Origin: Mactromeris polynyma
Taxonomy: Eukaryota; Mollusca; Bivalvia; Venerida; Mactridae
Length of the DNA: 64,000 nucleotides
Assembly (NCBI GenBank): GCA_032209605.1
Contig: JASFXZ010000001.1
Location: forward strand, 24,432,619-24,496,618
Reading direction: 5' to 3'
The notes under the pieces were generated by a model that made no database searches, was not told the origin of the DNA, and saw only the letters and a program-made list of their open reading frames with translations. This document shows, one piece after another, positions 53,634 to 64,000 of the stretch. A program made the translations under genes and the position numbers. Each line of letters begins with the position of its first letter. The stretch's first letter is position 1.

Positions 53634-54315
53634 AGGTATACCATTTTACCATGAATACACTCATTCCTACGGCTAGTCCAAAATATTAGATGTGTACATT
53701 CCCATTCATTATGTTTTTATTTTATTTTCACTTTGCATGAAACTACATAACCGGAAAATGTAAAAATATGAAATTTACAATACAAGTTATGTATGGTCGT
53801 ATTTATAGGTCTATCCAACAGCCAATTATCATTGACAGCAATCTATCAGAAAAGTTGTCTTCAAATGTGAAATAAACCAACATGATTCGGAATTAAAACG
53901 CACTGTGCGATGTTCATCGTCAAGATTTTTTAGTCGAATAACCATCTGACGCAGAGAGAGAGTTCTGACAGAGTTGCAAACATGAAATTGATCGTTTTCT
54001 TATTTGACACAGTAATATAACTATTTTTGTTATGGTTCCCATTCACTATGAATATACACCTACGTAAGCTGGTGATCACTGGGAATCACATGTTATTTTA
54101 ATTTATTTGAAATCAACAATGAAATCCAAGAATGCCCATATGCATTTTTTATGCTGATTTCGCGGCTTTATGGTAATACACCAAGTCGCTCTAGTAGACA
54201 ATTTTTCGTAGGTGCTTCTGATTGGCATTTTTTCTGATTGGGAAAAAACGTACATTTGGTTTTGGGAATGGGTCGAATAGTCCAACCCATGGGAACTACA
54301 GAAAAGGCATGGAAT
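53634..54315. other. Unassigned AT-rich intergenic DNA
   Basis: No splice-supported coding frame, repeat array or element end recognised. Confidence 0.6.
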
Positions 54316-55741
54316 CCAAATGATAGCTACGAGAATATTGGTCCAGTTTCTGTCAAAATGAAGGCCAACACCAGAGGCCAAATGATAGCTACGAGAATAT
54401 TGGTCCACTTTCTGTCAAAATGAAGGCCAACACCAGAGGCCAAATGATAGCTACGAGAATATTGGTCCAGTTTCTGTCAAAATGAAGGCCAACACCAGAG
54501 GCCAAATGATAGCTACGAGAATATTGGTCCAGTTTCTGTCAAAATGAAGGCCAACACCAGAGGCCAAATGATAGCTACGAGAATATTGGTCCAGTTTCTG
54601 TCAAAATGAAGGCCAACACCAGAGGCCAAAATTAATGATAGCTACGAGAATATTGGTCCAGTTTCTGTCAAAATGAAAGCCAACACCAGAGGCCAAATGA
54701 TAGCTACGATAATATTGGTCCAGTTTCTGTCAAAATGAAAGCCAACACCAGAGGCCAAATGATAGCTACGAGAATATTGGTCCAGTTTCTGTCAAAATGA
54801 AGGCCAACACCAGAGGCCAAATGATAGCTATGAGAATATTGGTCCAGTTTCTGTCAAAATGAAGGCCAACACCAGAGGCCAAATGATAGCTACGAGAATA
54901 TTGGTCCAGTTTCTGTCAAAATGAAGGCCAACACCAGAAGCCAAATGATAGCTACGAGAATATTGGTCCAGTTTCTGGCAAAATGAAGGCCAACACCAGA
55001 GGCCAAATGATAGCTACGAGAATATTGGTCCAGTTTCTGGCAAAATGAAGGCCAACACCAGAGGCCAAATGATAGCTACGAGAATATTGGTCCAGTTTCT
55101 GTCAAAATGAAGGCCAACACCAGAGGCCAAAATTAATGATAGCTACGAGAATATTGGTCCAGTTTCTGTCAAAATGAAGGCCAACACCAGAGGCCAAATG
55201 ATAGCTACGAGAATATTGGTCCAGTTTCTGTCAAAATGAAGGCCAACACCAGAGGCCAAATGATAGCTACGAGAATATTGGTCCAGTTTCTGTCAAAATG
55301 AAGGCCAACACCAGAGGCCAAATGATAGCTACGAGAATATTGGTCCAGTTTCTGTCAAAATGAAGGCCAACACCAGAGGCCAAATGATAGCTACGAGAAT
55401 ATTTGTCCAGTTTCTGTCAAAATGAAGGCCAACACCAGAGGCCAAATGATAGCTACGAGAATATTGGTCCAGTTTCTGGCAAAATGAAGGCCAACACCAG
55501 AGGCCAAATGATAGCTACGAGAATATTGGTCCAGTTTCTGGCAAAATGAAGGCCAACACCAGAGGCCAAATGATAGCTACGAGAATATTGGTCCAGTTTC
55601 TGTCAAAATGAAGGCCAACACCAGAGGCCAAATGATAGCTACGAGAATATTGGTCCAGTTTCTGTCAAAATGAAGGCCAACACCAGAGGCCAAATGATAG
55701 CTACGAGAATATTGGTCCAGTTTCTGGCAAAATGAAGGCCG
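54316..55741. repeat. 62-bp minisatellite, about 23 copies
   Basis: Unit CCAAATGATAGCTACGAGAA then TATTGGTCCAGTTTCTGTC and AAAATGAAGGCCAACACCAGAGG. Two copies carry a small AATTA insertion. Four copies in two adjacent pairs plus the last have TGGC for TGTC, indicating block duplication. Confidence 0.98.
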
Positions 55742-57809
55742 ACAACCAGGGTTGGCATGATATTTACCAGTGCAGTATTTACCAGTGGCAATTCCCGGTA
55801 TTTCCTGTACTGGGAAATACTCTTTATTGTATGAAAGTGGGAAATACTGGGAACTACTCCTAACTTCAGCAAAATGTAGTTTTATTCTGACCAAAAACAC
55901 TCACAAAATATGCCACAAATAAATAATATTTGCATGCACACATATGACATAATTAAGCAACAAGCACTTTCAGGCTGTGGGGACAATTTAACACATTACA
56001 TGTAGTTCTATGAGTCCAGTCTTAGAAAGACAAATTCCCTTCATTAAAATTATTTTGGCCTTATAAACACCCATATTTAGTGATTCATGATGCGATTTTT
56101 CTCTATCTAACGGACCTGCAATACTTCCCCTAAAACTGAAAAAAATGGCTGGAGTCCTTAGTCGGTGTCTCTTTGCACTGACAATACTTCCACAGCCTTT
56201 CTACTTTGCTTTCTGTGGAACCATCGGAGTCATATCATAAAAATTCCACACAGGATCTTTATAGGCTTCATGTTTTACTGTCAGAGGAGCAGAAGTTGAA
56301 TGTGCATTTCACTACATTATCATAGTACATAATAAAAGCAATTATTTTGAGAGAGTGAATGTTAAGAGATGAGATTGGTGATTGTTTTTCACTCTTCTGA
56401 CTATCATTGGATTTATTATAAAACATGTACAACACTGTGCTGTTCCTTTGTTTGCAGCGTACTATTTAGTAAAGAAGTGCCTTGGGCTATGCTCTGTGTC
56501 ACTTAATAATCCATCAATAAGCTGGTGATTTATCAATCTCATTAAAATCAGCTCCAGTCGCATGCTCCTATACTATACGCTAACTTGATCTGATGACTGC
56601 ACAATACAGGTCACGTTCTTGTGACCTTTGAGTAGCCAATCCAATCGTCGACTGCAAAATGCTGTGGTATAGTATTTATGAATATTCGTTGATCTCTGAT
56701 GAGCTCCGTAAATTCTATTTGAGCTTAGATCACCGAGGCGTTCCGATTACATATTTTCGGAAAAAAATTTTCAATCACTATTAAAACATATCTACAAATC
56801 AATCTAATTGATTAATCAAAACTATGGTCACTTTTGTTTACATATATGGTATCCTCCATTTTGTTCCTGTTCCTGTGTTGAGTCATTTTTATTGTATTCT
56901 AGAAGTTTATTATTTTCTCCATTATTCTGTAACTCTATTTGTAGTATTTATGCATTATCTGTTCTTCAGAAGACCCCAAGTTTGATAAACCTCCGGGTGT
57001 TTTCATCTTTGAATAAATATTTTATTATTAGTATTGTTATGATTACATTTTATTATTATAAACTTGCCATATTTTGCAATTATTTAATTTTTGTGATAAT
57101 CAAATTTAAATATCTAATTAATTTAATACTGGAAATCAAACAATGATGCATGCAGTAAGTATATTCTTTGTTTATCATTGACATATTTTTGAGTTCTAAT
57201 TGAGTTCTTAGATCAACAGGAGATGCAGGTAATCTAGTACGGCTTTATACATGTCAACATGATCCTGGGGATTCCAGCCATTTTTTCAGTTGTTTGGGAA
57301 GTATGGCAGGTCCTTTTCATAGTGGAAATTTGCATCACGAATCATCAAATTTGGGTATTTATCAGGCTAAAATTTTAAATAACTTTACTGAAAGGGAATT
57401 TTCTTTCCAAGTAAGAGAAAATATAATAGACTTTTTAATTTAAATTTTTGACCACTAGGATTCTGGCTAAAGGGTCATTTTTCTCTATGGCTATAATATG
57501 GTAAATGCCATAAATGATCAAAATGTCCCTTGAGATTCAGCAACTGGTGCAACCACTGATGTTCAGCAATAAATTCTTAATAAGTAAATACAGTAATGAT
57601 AAAACTTAAAAAGTCTGAACAAAATGTTTGCTTCTTCTGTTGAAATTGTTTTGGTCTTAATACTGAACAAATGAAATTGGAAAAAATCATAAAATTCTAT
57701 AGTGATTATGTTTCATTTGGTTGTTTTGACACACAACAATATTTAAGCTTGTGCTATACTTGGTCATTGAACATCTAGGTCATCAGATATTACACTGATG
57801 TAAGGCATC
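55742..57809. other. Unassigned AT-rich intergenic DNA
   Basis: Starts with a cluster of inverted GTATTTACCAGTG / GGGAAATACTGGG motifs (55765-55860) that could be an element end (CAGGGTTGGCA is hAT-like), but no partner end is visible. No convincing coding frame follows. Confidence 0.5.
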
Positions 57810-60225
57810 GGCCCGTATTCAATATACATCTTAAGATATTTCTTAAGTTTTTCCTTAAAGACATATTTTTTTCCTTACGCAAGGATAAAAAATATTTTAT
57901 CTTTAATTTATATTCAATATATTACTTAAGATATTTCTTTCCTAAGATTTTCTTAAGTAAAAAAATCTTAGTCGTGTTCTAAATTTCTACTGCTGCATGG
58001 ACCAATGATTTCTGTAAGCTACTGTTGTTTCAACACATCTATATTCTACTCCCAACAATCATGTCCTATTATTACTGGTGAACCGTTCACCGTCGATAAC
58101 GTGGGTAATGGGGAAAATACATGGGAACTGTGGGAAATCGTTAATATCTCAACAACGGATTGAGATATCAAACTTGTGCAAACGGTTTTGAAAAAATTAA
58201 TATTTCTGCAATACATATTCCGTTTTTCAGAAAGATTGTGAAATAACATTTTGTAAAAATCGATTACATCGCTGTCAGACAGTAGATGAACTGATTAGCA
58301 CTTGTCTCTAATTTATAGATAAAACAACAACAATATAAAACATGACTTAAGAGACTTGTTACGAGTGGCTCTACTGTACTCGTGTAATAATCAGGCATGA
58401 GAATTTTCCGGGGATTGATTTGACGCTCGCAAGGGCCGTTTTTGAGACAATTTAAACCGTCTTAGATGCTTAAAGCCAGTAGCTTCAGCGGCCCCCCTGG
58501 ACTCCTTGCCGAATTTTCAGCTGATTTGAAATTTTGCATTCTCATGAATAAACACTTATACTTAAAATGTATATACTATAATCAAAAATTTCACTGAAGC
58601 GATCAAGAATTTGTGACAGTTGCAACATTCAGTTGATTATCGTAAACAAATCTAAAATGCATTATGAGGGTGCGTTCTTCAAAAAGTAAGCAATTTGTTG
58701 ATGGTTATGCAGTACATATGTATTATATGAAATGCATAAAATTGCTTCTGATTTTAATCTTTAAAGTTGTTAAGCATTGGTGAATTTTATTACATGAACG
58801 TAATCATATAACTATGTAACAAAGAACAGCTAGACATGAACAGATCGTGAAATTTTAAATTCTTGTTGATGTGCCGACAAATAGTGTAAGGTGTGGGAAA
58901 GCGCCCATATTAAGCAACATTTTACGATACAATAATAACCATGAGTTCGATTAAGCACATAAGTATATACACATATAAATTAGATTTGACATATCACCTC
59001 CTATATGTATCTAGCGTGTCGAATTTAAAGCTACGAACATTTAATGTTATGCGGTTTTAAGTACATGTCACTTATTACTATATAGATATTTGTTTTTACA
59101 GGCAATTGAACATCTTCCTTGTCATAATTGGATTAACATCTCATATAATACTGAATACTTTATTAACTGTTGAAAGATAAATGCTTAGTTCAACCTCCGA
59201 CGATTTATTTCAAACTAAATTGTGTAATATATGACTTATTCCGATGTATTTTTATTGCTGTTCAATAACACTTAGTAAGTAACTTTCACGTTGACAAAAT
59301 GTATATAAACATGTATGTGTTGTGGACGATTTACATTGTACAAGTCTTTAAAAAATGTCTGTTCTGTTCTGTTCATATAATGTTGTTTGCTTAAAGATTA
59401 ATTTTATTTTCCCCCAACATGACGATAGCACTTTCATGTATGGTAATTTATTTGTGAAAAAAATGTATTACAATTCCTATTCTTCATGATTTTAACTTAA
59501 ACTTCTTGATTATATTTTATGTGAAAGATATGTATAATAGTAATTTGTGAATTGTAGTATTAGTACTTAACATTCCAATATAACATAATATAATATTTCA
59601 TTATTTTTCTATTGAAACATTATGTCTCAATACAAGGTGTGAAATGTGATACATTTCAACCAACTGTTTGTCATCCATGTGTATTTTCACACATTTGTGT
59701 TAAGTAATTGACTTACATCAAAGGTGTAAAGATAACTTGTCAATTACTTCCAAATACTTTTATTTATCAGTCATAATATTGTTTTGTTAATTTCTTGTAT
59801 CCTAAAAGTCAGTCAATGAAAATATAAAGATCCCATATCGTACGTTATTACATGTACTGAGTACTAAAATGTCAATATATATTATTGATTAAAACGTATA
59901 CTGAAGAAAACAGATACAGTTTTGTTTGCAAATATATTATGATACATGTAATATTCGAAAGCAAAATATACACAACTACATACATACTGATACATCAAGA
60001 TAAATGCTACAGCCCTTTGCAATTTCATCATGCTGGCCAAACACAGCTTGGTGGCTAATTCAGTCGCGAATGATAATGATTATGAGACGTTAAAGTGGCG
60101 TATATATAATCGGTTATAGCATGGAGCCAATATCGATCAGATCTGGGGAATCTTGCGATGAGCCAGAAAGTTGGTCATGAGTATGCCTGTGACACGCTAT
60201 CAACATTCAGTTTTGGTCTTGAGTT

Positions 60226-61999
60226 GGACCCGTTTTATCAATATTCGTACGAACGAGCGTTCGTACGATACGAAATGTTCGTAAGAATTTTCTTACGAAA
60301 ATACTTACAATCGTTTTATCAAAATGTGTCCGTATACATGTATGACTGCGATCTTACGAATAAGAATGTTCGTGCGCACAGTAAATCAGTACACGCTCTT
60401 CTTGGGGATGTCAAACTAGACGTATCTCACGTCGTCTCTCAGTCGTCTGTTGAGAAACAAAAATATAACCGCCTATCCATCTGTTGTCAGTAGGCAAACA
60501 AACTTCTCAGAGGAAGACGAGCAAACTTCGGTGGACAGCTGCTTAAAAGTACTGGTACAATGTAACAGAACACTGAACAGTATTCAGTTAGATATGTCGG
60601 CAGATATGCCTACCCACTAAAAGCCTATTTCTTAAAGAGGAGGTTTGCTATTTCATGTCTGATGACTTAAAGATGCGAATAAACAGGGGCTGGTCATAAG
60701 AGGTTCGAACTGAAATATGAAAGTACTGTAGTGGTGTGGCGCTTGATGAGGTGTTCGAACTCACGCCACCCCCTCTATCCCTGCATGGCGCTCTACAAAC
60801 TGTAGTAACCAGTTGGATGTATCATCCCACACCGATGCTCTCCTCCCACTTACGTCACTACTCTTTTGCTACCTTCATATAAATGCAGGTGGATGTGCGA
60901 CCCCACCCCAACTCTCGCAAGGTGCTCTACCGTTTCGTCACACTCCACTACACAGCTTAAGAAACAGTATATTGAGTGACGATTCTACTGATGTGGTAAA
61001 ATCACGCTCTTCGTCCAATTCTTCCGGTGCTAATGGCGTAGGGTAATCTCCCCTGTAATTCATAAATACAGACCCCATGTTGTCTGTCCGGTTCACTTTT
61101 AATTTCTTGGAAAAACGCCCGTTCAATCTTAACTGATTTGACATTGTTATGATTGTCCGATTTACTATTCCACTACCTCGTTTACGAAGAGTATCCTGCG
61201 CAAAAAAGTTGCGCATAAAAAACTACCGAAATCGTCTTTAAGATCTAATTTATTGAGGATTTAATACTTAATTGTAAGTCAAATATCATTGAGGATGTCA
61301 TTCAGCTGGTGATGATAATGATGCAGACTATTATTAAATAAATGTGAAATGCTGCTTACAGTCATAACCACAGTAATTCTAATGGTTTATAAGAGTTCAT
61401 AATTAATCTGTCTTGATATATAAAGTCATCAATTTCATGTCGTAACAGTTTAAAATTAGGCTTAGCAATAACCAAATAATAGTATTAAATTTTAAAAGTT
61501 GTATGACATAGTTGATACTGTACTTCAAATGTAAACCATACATTTATATTCCATGTACAATTCCACATATACACTATTCTTATTCCATCTTCAAATTACC
61601 TTTTAATTGTTAGAAGTTTTACTTTGTTCAATTGACTACTGTATCAGCTAGTATGTATGGAATCATCTTTATAAGATAACAATATATACTTATTAATGTA
61701 TTCCCCCCCCCCCCCCAGTAATGCCAGACAATTTCATGTGATATGAAGTAGATGAATGGATTAAAAAGTTCATAACTATTGTTGATTAATGTGAAATCAT
61801 GATTAATCATATTTGTTACGAACGTTACGAATGCCTAAAACCACCGAGTAGCATTTTCGTTATAACTAACAAATTCGTAGCGTCTGCATGCGTACGGAAA
61901 TATTGATAAAACGCTCTTGCGATCGTAAGAGATCGTAAGAACGTCGTAAGAAAATCTTATGAAACTTTTGTGCGTAAGAACGTTGATAAATCGGGCCCA
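60226..61999. mobile_element. 1.8-kb nested inverted-repeat element
   Basis: Left GGACCCGTTTTATCAATATT, right (reversed) GGGCCCGATTTATCAACGTT. Both ends are full of inverted CGTAAGAA / TTCTTACG motifs. A perfect hairpin CGTACGAACG-AG-CGTTCGTACG lies at 60246-60267. It sits inside the element 57810-62544, so it is the younger of the two. Confidence 0.6.
60938..61216 (-). CDS. Unrecognised 92-codon frame inside the nested element
   Basis: Starts MRNFFAQDTLRKRGSGIVNR and contains LRLNGRFSKKLKVNR and PTPLAPEELDEERDF. The composition (basic start, acidic end) looks more protein-like than other frames in the region, but I recognise no domain and there is no sign of a promoter. It could be a remnant carried by the element or a chance frame. 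Confidence 0.25.
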   Translation of the reverse strand: MRNFFAQDTLRKRGSGIVNRTIITMSNQLRLNGRFSKKLKVNRTDNMGSVFMNYRGDYPTPLAPEELDEERDFTTSVESSLNILFLKLCSGV

Positions 62000-62544
62000 T
62001 AAATAATGATCGTGTTTTGGTGGAAAAATGATATCCATTGGTCGTTGTTGAATGATCGTCTCCAAACAGTGAAAGCCTATTCCGATCAAAACTTGTATGT
62101 CATACCATTTCAATCACATTCATTGAGAAATATTTAATTAATTACAATGAAATAAGCATTTTAGTCACAAAATCAATCTTCCAACGCCGCTTCGTAAATA
62201 CTGACAAATGTTATACTAGGGCATCAATGGAAATATACGTAGAACGATAAAATAACAGTCATTGTATATGCTGGAACTTCTTTTAAACAAAATACAAGCA
62301 GCAGATTGTAGCTATCGAAAATACTAGCATTTTCCTTATATTTAAGATAAAAGTTAAGACTGCTAAGAGGTACCTTACAGTTAAGGAGAAAAATAAACAA
62401 TATCTTAAGATAATATGCTTTGTGAATACAACTTAAGATTTTTCTTGAAATCTAAGGAAGAAATGCAAGAAAAATCTTAAATTTAATGGAAATCTTAGGA
62501 TTTAAGATAAATTTTCAACTTAAGATGTATATTGAATACGGGCC

Positions 62545-64000
62545 CTGGGGTGACATCTTTCTATTTAAACGTAAACAAGAAATGTCTTAAAAAAATTTAT
62601 GATCTGCGCAAATTGAAATAAGCAAAGGTTCTGTAGTTTCATAGATTAAAAATAAGATTTTGAGTTATTGCATGAACATGTGTAGAATCAGTAAATATAC
62701 TGACAACCAAATATTAAAATTCTGCCTCCATTCATTAATTTAACTTATGAATATATTCAACAGTAATAGCATACATGGTTCAAATAGATTACATGTTCAA
62801 TAAAATTTAGTAAATGTACATCAAAACACCATTACAGTATCATTATAGCATTGTCCATTGATCTTTTTGAGAAAATCACAACTTAGGTATTTATTTTAAA
62901 AAAAAACATGTTGTAGTACATTAGTGCGATATTTACGCATTTATCTCATGTGTAATTGATATTACATGTAATTACATCAATTACAGTAATTGAATGTATT
63001 GTATAATTAAACATTTTCCAATTGTTTGTAATGTAATTAATAACCTGTTACAACAGGTGTAATTAGCAATTACACTTTTCTTCACTTACTTTTGGTACAG
63101 TTTTTTTCTTTAGACCACACAGAATGGTTTCTAACCACCATTAAATTGCACTAATATTGAATGTGTGAAGTAATGACAAGTCATCTGATGATCTGAATGA
63201 AGTAACTTCTGTGAAATAATGTACTTTACCTATTTTTTTTATAAAAATATTTCACTAAAGTAACCCTTAACATATCTTTCCACATTTTATCAAGAACATG
63301 ATATGTGACAGTATCAAATGAAAACAAATGAAAACATAGTCAACAACATTTATGAACATACATTGCAAGCGTTCCTAAACCTCTACATAAATATGTATCT
63401 TACACTATTTCCATCACACTAAAAAGAGGATTGAACCAGCCATTCTGTACACATATTTTTAAATGATGTATTCTTGAAACATAACATAAGAGTTTGTACA
63501 ATAAATTGACATGTATTTTAGAAATATGTTTATGTAAACAAGATCTGAACGATATGAAACATTTTGAATAACCCTCGTATGCACAGCATTTAAAAAAGCT
63601 ATTTCAAAGTGTTGCTAAATTGTTTAATGTATGCTAGGTATTGTGCATAAGCAACAGCATACATAATATATAGGCTTGTTTATATGAACCCTGTAATTCT
63701 GTCAAAAATTGAGTCATGCCGTTCACTACCCCACCCACTTGTGATATTACCTTACTGACAAAAAATTGATGCTCTCAGGACTAAAGGGGAGAGAACTTGT
63801 GACAACTCTCCTCTCCTTCTAAATAGAAGAAGTACATACTACCCTTATCTAGCCAATAGTTTTGCTTCCCAATCATGTATTCATAAAGGGAGAGGACTCT
63901 AAAAGGGTTAAATGGAGGGAACTCTTGACAACTTCCTGTGTATTGTAGGTCAGCATTTTGTATTATGCAATGTGAGTCAGCTGGTCAGAATGTAACTGTT
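62545..64000. other. Unassigned AT-rich DNA to the right edge
   Basis: No coding frame, array or element end recognised. A run of related motifs (ATTACATGTAATTACATCAA, 62950-63080) is simple AT-rich sequence. Confidence 0.6.

Larger units (their letters stand above)
57810..62544. mobile_element. 4.7-kb Harbinger-like non-autonomous transposon
   Basis: The first 26 bases, starting GGCCCGTATTCAATATACAT, are a perfect inverted copy of the last 26. Beyond these, both ends are rich in inverted CTTAAG-type motifs for about 170 bases. GGGCCCGTATTC-like ends are common in PIF/Harbinger elements, but a 3-bp target duplication is not evident, so the class is tentative. No transposase. Contains a second element at 60226-61999. 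Confidence 0.6.

Noticed and set aside
55577..55900. Minus-strand frames with DQYSRSYHLASGVGLHFDRN
   Set aside because: Translation of the 62-bp minisatellite plus flanking sequence.
56137..56238. Short frame starting MAGVLSRCLFALTILPQPFY
   Set aside because: 32 codons with a signal-peptide look but no splice sites or continuation. Chance is likely.
60158..60493. 111-codon plus-strand frame starting MSQKVGHEYA
   Set aside because: It runs straight through the left inverted end of the nested element, so it is not a conserved coding region.

Overview
The window is animal nuclear DNA: AT-rich, introns with GT...AG borders, no operons, no prokaryotic genes. The repeat content (a dispersed element opening AACAAGAGGGCC, tRNA-derived sequence, very many minisatellites) and the protein sequence suggest a lophotrochozoan, most likely a bivalve mollusc. 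The species cannot be fixed from the sequence alone.

One gene fills most of it. From 51850 down to 36, on the minus strand, I could trace 34 coding exons of the catalytic subunit of DNA polymerase alpha (POLA1, p180). All 33 exon junctions are in phase and every intron has GT/AG borders. Together they encode about 1228 residues, from the initiator Met to the end of the polymerase core. The last part (two zinc modules and the docking helix for the B subunit, about 230 residues in the family) lies beyond the left edge. Polymerase motifs A, B and C are intact and the proofreading exonuclease acidic residues are degenerate, as expected for Pol alpha. An E2F-type site sits 10 bases before the ATG. 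About 280 bases further out is an ETS-type site, beyond which a weakly supported divergent plus-strand transcript may start.

The rest is mostly repeats. At least ten unrelated large tandem arrays (units of 20 to 145 bp) occupy roughly a third of the window, nearly all in POLA1 introns. The largest has about 92 copies of a 91-bp unit in intron 16 and contains a 740-bp higher-order repeat. Two arrays with 33-bp units and one with 45-bp units create long false ORFs. Non-autonomous transposable elements are also common: a pogo/Tigger-like element (7696-8688), an element with 8-bp target duplications (52901-53625), two nested Harbinger-like elements (57810-62544 with 60226-61999 inside), a nested pair in intron 2 (47323-50916 with 49222-50148 inside), and several elements bounded by terminal hairpins.

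Layout, left to right: 36-3236 exons 34-31; 3576-5788 33-bp array; 6112-9915 exons 30-26; 10003-11866 27-bp array; 12303-16686 exons 25-20; 16959-19112 145-bp array; 21167-23034 exons 19-17; 23225-31650 91-bp array; 31943-39135 exons 16-8 with 52-bp and 45-bp arrays; 39781-42441 second 33-bp array; 42559-46665 exons 7-3 with a 40-bp array; 46809-51281 SINE and element-rich intron 2; 51282-51850 exons 2-1; 51851-52235 promoter; 52901-64000 transposons, a 62-bp array and unassigned AT-rich DNA.
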